This document shows, one piece after another, positions 25,634 through 34,392 of a stretch of DNA of 64,000 nt (positions are counted from its first letter, which is position 1; each line of letters opens with the position of its first letter). Source of the DNA: Microbispora siamensis (GTDB lineage Bacteria > Actinomycetota > Actinomycetes > Streptosporangiales > Streptosporangiaceae); assembly GCF_016863095.1 (NCBI RefSeq), contig NZ_BOOF01000014.1:1-64000 (forward strand), in the 5' to 3' direction. A model generated the notes under the pieces. It had not been told where the DNA came from. It saw only the letters and a program-made list of their open reading frames with translations, and searched no databases. The position numbers and the translations under genes are program-made.

Positions 25634-27291
25634 CACGCTGCCCTCCCTTCAGGTGCCGAAAGAACTTGTCCGTCTGCCTCGGCCTGGAGCCGGTCCAAGT
25701 GGTTACGCCAGCGCTGGCGTTCGTGGACCGACCGCAGGAGCCGGACGCCGATGGGGGCGAGGTCAGGGTCACCGGGCTTGACCGGTCGCCAGATGTAGCG
25801 GTGAGGGTCGACCGGCTCGTCTTGGACGCCGAGGGCTTCCAGGACCCAGGTGCGGCGGTCCTGCTTGTGCTCGGTCAGGGTCTTGTTGGACCACTTGCGG
25901 GACACCAGGACGCGACGGCCCGCGTAGCCGAGGTGATCCGGCTTGTGCGCCTTGCCCCTGCATCGCCCAGGGGCCATGCCCGGCTTGGCGCCCTTGGGCT
26001 GGACGCCGTAGCGAAGCCAGTTCGGGCAGGTCGGCGAGCACGGCTCGAACCGCAGCGCCTCCAGCAACCGTTCCGCATGAGCCTTCCGACGAGGATCATC
26101 CGTGCCGAGGGCATCGCCGAGGCTCTTGGTCAGATACTTCGAGAGGTACTGGATGAGCTGGTCGGCGTCCGGGGTTCCGGCGAGCACGCTCTGAATGTCG
26201 AGCTGGTCGCCGAAGCGGAGCACATGCAGGGGTTCGGCGTCCTCGTCGGCGTCGAGCTTGTCGAGGGCCTGTTCCCAGGTGGGTAGGACTTCCCCGGTGG
26301 TGGGGTCGAGGTAGCCGGCCCCGTCCTCCCATACCGGCAGGTGGTCACCCTCGAAACGGATCGTGTCCGTCGAGGGCCACCACACTTGGTGGTAGGTGGC
26401 GGCGATGATCTGCCGCAGTTCCGCACGGGGCAGGGTGCCGCGGATCGCCATGTGCAGATGCGGCGCGAGCCGCTTCTGAGGCTCGACGATGGCGAAGTAC
26501 TGCACGTCATATCCGGCGACCCGGCGGAGGTTCTGCACGAAGCGGTCCACGAGCTTGGAGAAGTGCAGCGCATCGCGGGCCGCCCGCGCGTAGTCGTACC
26601 GGCCAGGGTCCAACGGCGCACCCTCCAGCACCCGCCCGTAGGAGGGGAGGGTGAGCGTGACGAACATGGAGGGCCGGTAGGTCTTGCCGTCCGAGCCGGT
26701 GAAGGTCCGCCCGAGCGTGGTCTTGGTCATCTGCCGCTTGGGCAGGTCCGGGGCGTCCTGCCGCCGCTTCGTCGAGCGCGAGCGCTTGCCGGAGGTTCGG
26801 CCGAGGACGTTGCCGCGCATCCCGGCGGCGTTGATCTCCTCGTCCAGGTCCTCGATTGCGGCGTCGAGGTCGGTGGTGTCGCCGCCGGCCTTCTCGACCT
26901 CGTCCCGCCAGGCTTGGGCGTCGGCCCGCAGCTCCACGAGGTGACGCTGATACTCATCGGCGTTGTCCGGGAGGTTGACCGGCTCGGCCTCCAGGTGCCA
27001 GCCCTCCCGGCACTGCGCCCTACGGAGTTGCCGGTTGCGCTTGGCGCACGGCGGGCACTTGCTCTCCAAGGTGGCCCCGCAAGGGACGTCGATGACCTCA
27101 ACCTGTCCCGTGACGATGTCCTGCCGCCGAAGCGGAACCGGCCGGATGCACACCCCGTACTGCTTGGCGATCTCTTCCACGACCTCACGCGCCAGCGGTT
27201 GAGCCATGCGGACGGCGCGGGGAGTGGAGCGGTCGTTGAGCCGAGCGGGGGAGGTCGGCTGGTCTCCCCCGGCCTGCTGGGCGTCGATCAA
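25633..27291 (-). CDS. RepSA-like rolling-circle replication initiator
   Basis: A 552-residue HUH-type initiator. CGATLESKCPPC (71-82) is a zinc-like knuckle. FVTLTLPSYG (210-219) is motif 1, PHLHMA (277-282) is the HUH-type motif, and YLSKY (382-386) carries the candidate catalytic Tyr. It should nick the element's origin so that the excised circle replicates and transfers. I start it at TTG 27291, which follows GAGGAGGACAG and overlaps the zinc-ribbon stop; the frame upstream is a shadow of that small gene. Confidence 0.88.
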   Translation of the reverse strand: MIDAQQAGGDQPTSPARLNDRSTPRAVRMAQPLAREVVEEIAKQYGVCIRPVPLRRQDIVTGQVEVIDVPCGATLESKCPPCAKRNRQLRRAQCREGWHLEAEPVNLPDNADEYQRHLVELRADAQAWRDEVEKAGGDTTDLDAAIEDLDEEINAAGMRGNVLGRTSGKRSRSTKRRQDAPDLPKRQMTKTTLGRTFTGSDGKTYRPSMFVTLTLPSYGRVLEGAPLDPGRYDYARAARDALHFSKLVDRFVQNLRRVAGYDVQYFAIVEPQKRLAPHLHMAIRGTLPRAELRQIIAATYHQVWWPSTDTIRFEGDHLPVWEDGAGYLDPTTGEVLPTWEQALDKLDADEDAEPLHVLRFGDQLDIQSVLAGTPDADQLIQYLSKYLTKSLGDALGTDDPRRKAHAERLLEALRFEPCSPTCPNWLRYGVQPKGAKPGMAPGRCRGKAHKPDHLGYAGRRVLVSRKWSNKTLTEHKQDRRTWVLEALGVQDEPVDPHRYIWRPVKPGDPDLAPIGVRLLRSVHERQRWRNHLDRLQAEADGQVLSAPEGRAA

Positions 27292-27443
27292 CTGTCCTCC
27301 TCTGCGGTCTCGGGGATGGTGAGGGCGGTCTGGCCGCATTCGTGGCACTCGATCAGGCCGCGGAGGGGGTCGAGCCACAGGACGTTGAGCGCGCCGCAGA
27401 TGGAGCAGCGCAGCCCGTCGAGGAAGTGCGCCAGGCCAGTCAT
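27288..27443 (-). CDS. Small zinc-ribbon protein
   Basis: A 51-residue protein with two CxxC pairs, CSICG and CHECG, about 20 residues apart: a zinc ribbon. It ends in an acidic tail. Its stop overlaps the Rep TTG start, so it is translationally coupled. Small zinc ribbons of this kind sit before rep in many AICEs; the function is unknown. An alternative start lies nine bases upstream at 27452. Confidence 0.75.
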   Translation of the reverse strand: MTGLAHFLDGLRCSICGALNVLWLDPLRGLIECHECGQTALTIPETAEEDS

Positions 27444-27529
27444 GCCGACCATCCGCCGTACTTGTCGTCCTCGCTGGCACGTGATCTCATCTGCGCACTC
27501 ACAAGCGACGGCCGGGGAGACTCACAAGG

Positions 27530-28027
27530 ATGATTTGGGCGGAATCGGTCGGAGGGCCTTTGGCCCTCATAGAGACGAGTTCGGTGGGCGAGTGGACCGG
27601 CTACGAGGGGGATTACGAACGCGCCTGCGCCGTCGACTTTGTCGACGTGATTCCGTTCGGCCGAGACGCCCAGGCGCTCATCTTCGGAGACGAGCCGGCC
27701 GCAACTGCTTTCCTGCCTGAAATGGACACGTTCGTGCAGTGGATGTACGCCGATCCTGGAGTCGATGTCATTCGGGCGCTGGGGACGGTGACGGATGCTC
27801 GATGGGAAACGGGGCCGATCTTTGAGATCTCCGGCCCACTGGTTCTCCTGGATGCAGCTCTGCCGGGAGCCGATGTAACTCTCGATCAACCCAGGCAAGA
27901 CGGCTTCGGAGCAGAGGCGCTCAGCATCGACATCACTCCGGGCCGGTATCGGGTCGAGTCGGCCGATGTGCAGCCTGACGAACACACGTGCTTCCGTCTG
28001 CACCGGTTCGTCAACGAGGGCGAGTGA
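27530..28027 (+). CDS. Imm21-family immunity protein
   Basis: A 165-residue protein matching Imm21: the N-terminus MIWAESVGGPLALI, then DYERACAVDFVDVI, LIFGDEPAATAFLP and an acidic C-terminal sheet. Imm21 proteins neutralise polymorphic toxins. No toxin is encoded beside it. It is the only plus-strand gene in the backbone half of the element, placed between the rep and transfer modules, with somewhat lower GC than its neighbours, so it looks like a separate acquisition. Confidence 0.78.
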   Translation: MIWAESVGGPLALIETSSVGEWTGYEGDYERACAVDFVDVIPFGRDAQALIFGDEPAATAFLPEMDTFVQWMYADPGVDVIRALGTVTDARWETGPIFEISGPLVLLDAALPGADVTLDQPRQDGFGAEALSIDITPGRYRVESADVQPDEHTCFRLHRFVNEGE

Positions 28028-28035
28028 AGGAAGCA

Positions 28036-29460
28036 TCAGCGGTCTCCCTCGCTGCCGTACTCGGCGACCATCTGCCGAATGTCGGCGTCGGAGACGTAGG
28101 CCGCCCGGACCCGGATGGGATCGGGTGAGGTTTCGAGACGGACGTAGCCGACGCCCGCGCCGAGCTCGGGGATGGGTGAGATGTGGTCGGCGAGTGCGCC
28201 CCGGTCGCGTGCGCCGTCGCCGAGGACCATGTCCACCTGTTCGGACTCATCGAGCCGGAGCGCGATCTTGTCCGGGAACAGGTTGCGGATGTTCATGACC
28301 TCCTTGCGGGGGTCCTGAAGCGCGGCCATCACGCCGACGCCGACCGCCCGGCCCTGCGTGGTGAGCGTGGCCAGGGCCGCCGTGATGCGCTGCCGGAGGC
28401 CCTTGTCCGACTGGTAGGCGGTCAGGAACGCCACTTCGTCCACGAGCACCAGGACGAACGGGTCATCGACGGTCGGCGTGTGCGAGCGCTGGAGACCGGC
28501 GAACCGGTCGGCCCGCTCCTGCATTACCGAAACCGCCTCGTCGAGCAGGTCGGCACACTCCTTCGGATCGGCCGCATACCTCGCACCGAACAGCGTCCGC
28601 CCGAAGGACAGCTCCATCCGCTTGGGGTCGAGTGCCCAGACCTGCACCAGTCCCGCCCGCATGGCGGGGAGCAGGCCGCGGATTGTCGACCACAGCCACG
28701 AGCCCTTACCGGCCCCGGTCGCGCCCGCGATCAGGACGTGTGTGCCGTGGACCTTGAGTCGGTAGGGCGTGCCGTCCTCGCACCGGCCGACCTCCACCGG
28801 CCCAACCGTTGCCACCTCTGGAACGGGTACGGCGGGCAGGGGTTCGGCGAGGGGGTCGCGTCGGGGGAAGGTGAGCACGAGCCGCCCGGCCTTAGCGACG
28901 GCGACGCGGCAGGAGGGGGAGCCGAAGCCATGGGCGAGGTGGTCGGTGCGGTCGGCCCAGTCCTTGACGGCTTGCCCGGACAGCATGCGCACGGTGACGC
29001 GGTCGGCCCAGCCGTCGCACTCGACCCGGAGCAGGCGGGGCAGGTAGTCGCGGCCCTGGAGGTGACGGCCGAGCCCGGACACGATCATCACGGGTTGCCA
29101 GTGCCGCCGGTAGATCCAGAACCGGCGCCAGAAGGCCAGCAGCCGCCAGCCGATCCAGCGGGCGAACGATGCCCGGTCGGCCAGCACCCACCCGAACAGC
29201 AACGAGCCGGGGACGGTGAGAGCGGCCACCGCGGCGGGCCAGCCGTACCGGACCCAGATCACCCCGGGCAGGGCGAGCACCGCCACGGCGATGGGGTGGA
29301 CGAGGAGTGTACGGACGAGACCGGCGACCAGGCGGCCGAGGAAGACCAGGACGGTGAGGATCGCCGGGGTCTGGACGACGGCCGGTTTGAACACGACCGC
29401 CGTGTCTGGAGTAGTGGACACGAGGTTGCGGACCTCGCCACCGGGAAGGCGCTTGAGCAT
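28036..29460 (-). CDS. FtsK/SpoIIIE-type conjugal transfer protein (TraB/TraSA-like)
   Basis: A 474-residue DNA translocase. Two or more hydrophobic helices lie within residues 25-105. The motor domain has Walker A GATGAGKG near residue 250 and Walker B FVLVLVDEVAF near residue 345, plus a TTQGRAVGVGVMAALQDP stretch typical of SpoIIIE motors. AICE proteins of this class move double-stranded DNA between mycelia. The ATG follows GAGGAGTTCAG. It is the last gene of the transfer module. Confidence 0.9.
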   Translation of the reverse strand: MLKRLPGGEVRNLVSTTPDTAVVFKPAVVQTPAILTVLVFLGRLVAGLVRTLLVHPIAVAVLALPGVIWVRYGWPAAVAALTVPGSLLFGWVLADRASFARWIGWRLLAFWRRFWIYRRHWQPVMIVSGLGRHLQGRDYLPRLLRVECDGWADRVTVRMLSGQAVKDWADRTDHLAHGFGSPSCRVAVAKAGRLVLTFPRRDPLAEPLPAVPVPEVATVGPVEVGRCEDGTPYRLKVHGTHVLIAGATGAGKGSWLWSTIRGLLPAMRAGLVQVWALDPKRMELSFGRTLFGARYAADPKECADLLDEAVSVMQERADRFAGLQRSHTPTVDDPFVLVLVDEVAFLTAYQSDKGLRQRITAALATLTTQGRAVGVGVMAALQDPRKEVMNIRNLFPDKIALRLDESEQVDMVLGDGARDRGALADHISPIPELGAGVGYVRLETSPDPIRVRAAYVSDADIRQMVAEYGSEGDR

Positions 29461-29547
29461 AAGCTGAACTCCTCTTCTCTTGATTCGCAGTCAGGGAGAG
29501 ATCGAGGGGCCGCCGGAAGTTGCCGCTTCCAGCGGCCCCGCTTCGTG

Positions 29548-29850
29548 TCAGGCCGCCGAGTCGCGGGCCTGGGCGTGTTCGGCGTGCAGACGCTCGCTGT
29601 CGGCCAGGTACCGGGCGGCGGCGTTGAAGATCTGCCGCGCGACCTCCAGATCCTCCGGGGTGACCGGTCCGGCTCCGGTGGTCGAGACCGTCACGTCCGC
29701 TTCGTCGGACTCCAGGACCAGGTACGGCCGCCCGGACTCCAACACCCGGGCACGCGCCCGGGTGAGCGAGGCGTAGAACGAGATGCCGATGCGGGGCCGC
29801 TGGCCGGGGTTGATCGACATCGACACGTGGGTGTAGGGGCCGTGTGCCAT
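29548..29850 (-). CDS. AICE small protein, paralogue of the next gene
   Basis: A 100-residue protein with a central sheet (PYLVLESDEADVTVSTTG) and a C-terminal helix (VTPEDLEVARQIFNAAARY). It shares this layout with its upstream neighbour: hydrophobic strand, Ser/Thr pair, then (S/T)P-x-D-x-E-x-ARQ helix. The ATG overlaps that neighbour's stop. The role is unknown; the location between pra and the transfer gene suggests spread or transfer functions. Confidence 0.7.
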   Translation of the reverse strand: MAHGPYTHVSMSINPGQRPRIGISFYASLTRARARVLESGRPYLVLESDEADVTVSTTGAGPVTPEDLEVARQIFNAAARYLADSERLHAEHAQARDSAA

Positions 29851-30119
29851 CACGCCACCCCGCGACCGTTGGCCAGACCGTGAAACCGCCGCTCGACCGA
29901 CCGGGCGAACGAGGCCGCCTCGCGGGCGAGCTGCCGGGCGAACTCGACATCGGCCGGGCTGACCTGGTCGCTATTCGAGGTGGTCAGCAGCACCGAGGCC
30001 GAGCCGAAGTCCAGCGCCAGCACCGGCGTCCGGGCCGGGTAGGGCATGGTCTTGGCCGAGGCCCCGCCCCCGGTGTTGAGGCTGATCACGGCCGAGGGCC
30101 GCACCGTCCGCCGCCCCAT
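29850..30119 (-). CDS. AICE small protein, paralogue of the following gene
   Basis: An 89-residue protein with the same strand-then-helix layout as its neighbour (PVLALDFGSASVLLTTSNSD and VSPADVEFARQLAREAASF). ATG 30119 overlaps the Pra stop and its own stop overlaps the next ATG, so all three are coupled. The pair looks like a tandem duplication. Confidence 0.7.
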   Translation of the reverse strand: MGRRTVRPSAVISLNTGGGASAKTMPYPARTPVLALDFGSASVLLTTSNSDQVSPADVEFARQLAREAASFARSVERRFHGLANGRGVA

Positions 30120-30532
30120 CACGCCGCGTCCTTCCCAGCCGTATTGGACTTGCCGGCCGAAGCCGAGCGAGGAGCCCGCATCACCCGAGCCGAGATCGAG
30201 TAAGCCAGCCGCCCCGTCGCCTGGTGCACGTACGGCTTGACCTCCAGCCCCTCGAACTCGGCCGGGGCCAGCGGCACACCCGGCAGCGACGGCGGGACGA
30301 CCGGCTGAACCTCGGCGAGGATCTTCACGGTCACCGTCTTCTGCGCGGCCTTGAGCGAGGGGTCGGCGTCCATCACCGGGACCTGCCAGACCGGAAGCCC
30401 GGTCACCTTGTCCTTGGCCTGGGTGTCCCGCTTGGCGTCGAAGTCCTTCGCCGCCGTCACCTCCCCCACGACGTAGCAGCCGTGCGGGAACAGCAGCTCG
30501 AAGCTGATCGGGATGGGTCCTTGCAGTGCCAT
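30119..30532 (-). CDS. Pra-like activator of AICE replication, integration and excision
   Basis: A 137-residue protein resembling the Pra group: N-terminus GPIPISFELLFPHGCYVVGEV, then KDKVTGLPVWQVPVMDADP. In pSAM2 Pra switches on rep-xis-int. The ATG at 30532 follows a strong GGAGGTGGTG site. Three operator-like repeats lie upstream, as expected for a promoter silenced by an element repressor. It begins the transfer-side operon. Confidence 0.8.
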   Translation of the reverse strand: MALQGPIPISFELLFPHGCYVVGEVTAAKDFDAKRDTQAKDKVTGLPVWQVPVMDADPSLKAAQKTVTVKILAEVQPVVPPSLPGVPLAPAEFEGLEVKPYVHQATGRLAYSISARVMRAPRSASAGKSNTAGKDAA

Positions 30533-30554
30533 CGTTCACCACCTCCTTGTCGAC

Positions 30555-30649
30555 CCCCCTAGACAGTGATGGTCGGTCCGCAACGGGAACTGTCTAGGGG
30601 GCTATGCGGAAGACGGTAGCAGAGCTCACAGCAACTGTCTAGGGGGCTA
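30555..30649. promoter_or_regulatory. Three operator-like repeats upstream of the Pra-like gene
   Basis: ACTGTCTAGGGGG occurs at 30589-30601 and 30634-30646, both extended to AACTGTCTAGGGGGCTA, and in reverse at 30555-30567. The related GTCTAG word occurs before two other operons in the element (38574 and 39405). These are probably repressor sites. Confidence 0.65.
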
Positions 30650-30709
30650 CTCAAAGTCTGATAAAGAAGGTGACCCACCCCTTACGTCGCCTGCTGGGTG
30701 TCAAGCCAG

Positions 30710-30781
30710 ATGATTGAAAGCAGGCGCAAGAAGCTTGGAATGTCTCAGGTGTGCCGCGCGTGGCATGTGAGCGGCCGCTAG
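30710..30781 (+). pseudogene. Truncated XRE-type HTH fragment
   Basis: ATG 30710 opens a 23-codon frame, MIESRRKKLGMSQVCRAW..., that looks like the first helices of an XRE repressor and then stops. It lies divergent to the Pra-like gene, where an element repressor would be expected, and an IS630 copy sits 66 bases downstream. It may be the stump of a lost repressor, or chance. Confidence 0.3.
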
Positions 30782-30866
30782 GCCGAGAGGGCCCGGGCCT
30801 ACGTGACCAACCAACCCGGAGAGTGCACCTGCTCTCTGGCTAGCTAGAGACGCTTAATGGCTGGGG

Positions 30867-31475
30867 TTACGGGGGTCGGAAGTCCAGGCCGGTCTTGGCG
30901 AGGAAGCCGGTGACGAGGGCAGGGCGGTACTGCATCCGTTTGAGCCGGTTCTTCACCAGGGCGATCAGTTGGTCGACGGTGCGCATGGCGAGGTTGGCCA
31001 GGCTCTTCTTCATGTGCGCCCACACGCCCTCGACCGGGTTGAGCTCGGGGGCGTAGGCAGGCAGGTAGAACACCGTCAGCCACGGGCGGGCGGCGATCAG
31101 CCGTCTCATCTCAGCCGAGGTGTGGGTGTTCAAGTTGTCCCACACCACCACCAGCGGCCCGCCGAGCTGCTGATGGGCGGCGTCGAACAAGGCGGCGTAG
31201 TCGGCCTCAGAGAGCCCTCGGCGTTCGCCCTTGCGCCCGCGATGGGTCCGCAGCCGGTAGATCAGCCGCGGCCGCGCCTGTGGGGTGCCGGGTCGGGCGG
31301 CGATCAGGCCGGCGACCGACACGCGTCCGGTGCCCTTGACCGGCAGCGACACGATCGGGGTGTGCCCCTTGCGGCCCCAGGTGCGACCTTTGGGAGACCT
31401 CAGGGTCTGCCCGGCCTCGTCTTCGAAGCACAGCCACGCACCCTGCTGCGCCGCCACCCTTTTATGATCGGCCAC
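30867..31475 (-). CDS. IS630 transposase, second frame (DDE catalytic)
   Basis: A frame of about 202 residues with [20 protein letters not shown] and [16 protein letters not shown], the acidic residues of the IS630 DDE domain. It is probably expressed as a -1 frameshift fusion with the upstream frame. It looks intact, so the element may be active. Confidence 0.82.
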   Translation of the reverse strand: MADHKRVAAQQGAWLCFEDEAGQTLRSPKGRTWGRKGHTPIVSLPVKGTGRVSVAGLIAARPGTPQARPRLIYRLRTHRGRKGERRGLSEADYAALFDAAHQQLGGPLVVVWDNLNTHTSAEMRRLIAARPWLTVFYLPAYAPELNPVEGVWAHMKKSLANLAMRTVDQLIALVKNRLKRMQYRPALVTGFLAKTGLDFRPP

Positions 31476-31942
31476 TGCTCGTCCCTCCAGGCGGCGATGG
31501 CACGTTCATCGCGTTCGGCGGCGCGGCGACTGGGGGCCTGCCAGCTCCAGCCGAGGCGGTGCAGCAGGTAGCAGACCCCGCCCACGGTGTAGCTCACGTG
31601 GAACAGGCGCCCGATCACCTCGGTGATCCGGGCCAGGGTCCAGCACTGGTCGTCCCAGCCATAGGCGATCGGTCCTTCCTGAAGGGTCTGCTCCAGCCGG
31701 GTGAGCTGGGCGTCGTCGAGCTTGCAGGCCGCCCCGCCGGCTCCTTTGGAGGCCAGGGCCTCGCGGCCGCCGTTCTCCAGCGCCCGCCGCCACCGGTTGG
31801 CCGACATCCGCGACACCCGAAACTCCCGCGCGACCTGGGCATCACTCGCGCCGTCGGCAAACCGGTCCGCTGCTTGCATCCTCACCTGCTCGCGGCGTAA
31901 TCGCTGCTCGGCGGTCAAGCCACCGCCCTCGGGATACCTCAT
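31400..31942 (-). CDS. IS630 transposase, first frame (HTH)
   Basis: A 180-residue frame with an N-terminal HTH ([21 protein letters not shown]) and a linker region ([20 protein letters not shown]). It overlaps the second frame by about 75 bases. The minus-strand word A-AAA-GGG at 31463-31457 would let ribosomes slip by -1 into the catalytic frame. Alone it lacks the DDE residues. Confidence 0.8.
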   Translation of the reverse strand: MRYPEGGGLTAEQRLRREQVRMQAADRFADGASDAQVAREFRVSRMSANRWRRALENGGREALASKGAGGAACKLDDAQLTRLEQTLQEGPIAYGWDDQCWTLARITEVIGRLFHVSYTVGGVCYLLHRLGWSWQAPSRRAAERDERAIAAWRDEQWPIIKGWRRSRVRGCASKTRPGRP

Positions 31943-32024
31943 GCACCCCAGGTAGCACCGCTACGACCGGCCGCCAGCTCACGCCGAGGTCAGGCCATAT
32001 AACCCTCACCATTGAAGGTCTCTA

Positions 32025-32501
32025 GCTCGTTGTCTATCGCTCCCCCGATCGGTCTACCGGCCGATCTTGCACCCGATCGCCCGGGCGAGGCTGCGCGCAG
32101 GAAATCGCATCCCTACTGTCTGTCCGGCCTGGTCGCCGCATCACCGTCGCGCGACCAAATCACCTAATTGAGGCCGTCCATTCGAGTGCGCCCTGCACCT
32201 GAAGGGGGAGATCCTCGGCAGGAATCGCTGTGACGATTCTCACAGTAATGGCTTGAAACATCTAGTTCACGCAACATTATTTTCGCCAGCGAACTGCGAG
32301 GATTACAAATCGTATCAACATAACTACCTTTTCTCCTAACTGGCTATACCGGTACAAGTCAAGATCTGTGCGGCAGGCATTCGGTGAGGCAAGGTATGGA
32401 GCGTGCCGTTGATCGCGCCCGACCTTGGATGCATCTTCATCACCAAGTCAAAGCGTGATCCCAACTCGGGGGTTAATCCCTCACCATCGAAAGGATTCAG
32501 C
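32025..32501. promoter_or_regulatory. AT-richer intergenic region with a perfect CRP-type site
   Basis: No gene is visible in this stretch. At 32229-32244 it holds TGTGACGATTCTCACA, a perfect TGTGA-N6-TCACA site for Crp-family regulators, about 260 bases before the secreted-protein start. The base composition is clearly lower in GC than the host. Confidence 0.5.
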
Positions 32502-32846
32502 TTGTCCGTTTTCACACGCCTCGCTGTCGGTGCAGCCGGTGCCGTTGTCGCGGCCTGGGCAGTTGCGGCTTCCCCTGCCTCCGCGCAAGTCCTCACCTCC
32601 GACCCGGTCTCCCCCAACCAGGCCTACTCCGCCCAGGCGGTCCCGCCCGGTTGCGCCGCATGGATCGACTGGTATGCGGGTCGCGGCCGGGGTCACCTGA
32701 ACTGCGAGGGCAGTGGTCGGGATGTGCAAGTCACCGTCGCGTGTGGCGACGGCAGCGTCAAGCGCACTGTCGTCGGCTACGAGTACGCTCATGCCGATTG
32801 CCCCACGGGGCTGGGCGCAATTGCGGTGAGTGGCAAGTACGCCTGA
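32502..32846 (+). CDS. Small secreted protein, unknown function
   Basis: A protein of 114 residues from TTG 32502, behind AAAGGATTCAGC. A signal peptide covers about residues 1-29 (VAASPASA cleavage). The mature part has four Cys (PPGCAAW, HLNCEGSG, VACGDG, HADCPTG), probably two disulfides. It resembles small exported actinomycete proteins of unknown role. It is element cargo, perhaps under Crp-type control from the upstream site. Confidence 0.65.
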   Translation: MSVFTRLAVGAAGAVVAAWAVAASPASAQVLTSDPVSPNQAYSAQAVPPGCAAWIDWYAGRGRGHLNCEGSGRDVQVTVACGDGSVKRTVVGYEYAHADCPTGLGAIAVSGKYA

Positions 32847-33147
32847 GCTAGGAAGCGTTCCTAGTATGATGAGCCAGGCAGGTGACAGCCTGGCTCCTCG
32901 CCAATTCCTAATAATTTTCCCGTAACAGGTAGTTTTTTCCCAGCCTGGCATCTGGAGTGGTGTCTTGAAGGGTGCCAGCACGAGCAGCTAGACGGCAGAC
33001 ACGGGTCACTGTCAACGCGAGACCATCATCTCATCACAGATGGCCGCGTACTTTACCACACAGGGCGCTAGCAGGAGTTGGAGTTTCTCGCACCGACTGT
33101 AGGCGTTCCCTCCCGCAGATTTATAGGTGCTGCCATTGATCGCTAGC
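32847..33147. terminator. Two hairpins after the secreted-protein gene, otherwise empty
   Basis: CTAGGAA-GCG-TTCCTAG at 32848-32864 and GAGCCAGGC / GCCTGGCTC at 32871-32896 are both perfect stems directly after the stop. The rest of this stretch shows no gene. Confidence 0.6.
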
Positions 33148-34392
33148 ATGAGCCGGATGGCTAGATCACAGCAAGTACTGAAGCCAACCAGGAAACGTCT
33201 GACATGGCTCGACGCACTACGCGGTATCGCTGCCCTGACAGTGGTCTTTGAGCACACCCTCCAGCCGTTGTTACCCGAAGCGCGGCTCCCGGTGAAAACG
33301 GCCTTCGACCCCGGCTGGTATGGGGTGATGGTGTTCTTCTTGGTCAGCGGGTACATCGTGCCAGCATCCTTAGAACAGCGGGCCAGCTTACGGGCCTTCT
33401 GGATTTCCCGCTTCTTCCGCCTGTACCCGCTGTTCGGAGTGGCGGCGGCGGCCATGACTCTCCTGGCGGTGCTCGGGTGGGACGACCTTCACATCTGGTG
33501 GAAGTCCCGGCCTGCCTCCCTCGCCCTGGGCCACCTCACGATGCTCCAGAACCTGCTGTACATGCCCAACTTGATCAACGTCCTCTGGACGCTGTCCTAC
33601 GAGATGGCCTTCTACCTGCTGCTGACGGCAATGTTCACGCTCGGTATCAACCGAAGAAGCACCATCAGTGCACTCGGCTTCACCGCAGCGGCCCTATTAG
33701 GCTCGGGTGCCCTGCCCGTCACCCTATTATCTGCTGGCGGGCCTGGCCGGATGCTGACGGTCACCCTGGTGGTGACCGCGCTGATCACAGCGGGCTTGGC
33801 CGCTGCCATCATGGGCTCGGGCACACTGCGGCAAGCAGGCGCGATCGTCATCGGGCTCACCGTGCTGATACTCCTGGCAGTCAACCAGAGCTATCCCGGG
33901 CCATGGCAAGGGTTGCTGATCCTGGCCACCATGTTCGCCGGTACAGCACTGTATCGGGCAGAGCAGCGCCAGCTCTCCTGGAAACAAGCGGGATGGGTGG
34001 CCTGGGTCCCGCTGGCGGGGATCTGGCTGGCACGTGATGATTTCGGCACACAGATGGCCACAGCCGCCGCTTGGCTCACCTTTATCGCAGGGCTGGCGTT
34101 ACGGCACCGAAGGATGCCGCGCGTACTCGCATGGCTGGGGCTGGTCAGCTACTCGGTTTACCTCCTCCACCCTCTACTGTTGGAGAGCGTCGAGTGGTTC
34201 TGGCCGGAGCCATTGGACGTACCCCTAATCCTGCGCGTAGCAGCTCTAGTGTGCGTAGTGATGCTGCTGCTCGGGCTTAGCGCGCTGACGTGGCGTTTCG
34301 TCGAAGCCCCTGCACAACGACTGGGTAAGCGCCTCATATCATCGGACCGGACACCGCAGCAGAGCCATGGATGCACCGCAAGGCTGCCGTGA
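33148..34392 (+). CDS. Acyltransferase 3 family membrane protein
   Basis: A protein of about 414 residues from ATG 33148, with roughly ten hydrophobic helices. The family signature LDALRGIAALTVVFEH is near the N-terminus, its His the likely catalytic residue, and FFLVSGYIVPASL follows. It should move an acyl group onto a sugar or polymer at the cytoplasmic membrane. Its GC is lower than host genes. Starts at GTG 33127 or ATG 33157 are alternatives. It is element cargo with no biosynthetic neighbours. Confidence 0.85.
   Translation: MSRMARSQQVLKPTRKRLTWLDALRGIAALTVVFEHTLQPLLPEARLPVKTAFDPGWYGVMVFFLVSGYIVPASLEQRASLRAFWISRFFRLYPLFGVAAAAMTLLAVLGWDDLHIWWKSRPASLALGHLTMLQNLLYMPNLINVLWTLSYEMAFYLLLTAMFTLGINRRSTISALGFTAAALLGSGALPVTLLSAGGPGRMLTVTLVVTALITAGLAAAIMGSGTLRQAGAIVIGLTVLILLAVNQSYPGPWQGLLILATMFAGTALYRAEQRQLSWKQAGWVAWVPLAGIWLARDDFGTQMATAAAWLTFIAGLALRHRRMPRVLAWLGLVSYSVYLLHPLLLESVEWFWPEPLDVPLILRVAALVCVVMLLLGLSALTWRFVEAPAQRLGKRLISSDRTPQQSHGCTARLP

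Larger units (their letters stand above)
30847..32022 (-). mobile_element. IS630-family insertion sequence
   Basis: About 1,176 bp. Imperfect terminal repeats start GAGACGCTTAATGGCTGGGG at the left and GAGACCTTCAATGGTGAGGG at the right, each bordered by TA (30845-30846 and 32023-32024) within CTAG, the TA target of this family. Two overlapping transposase frames occupy it. Confidence 0.8.
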
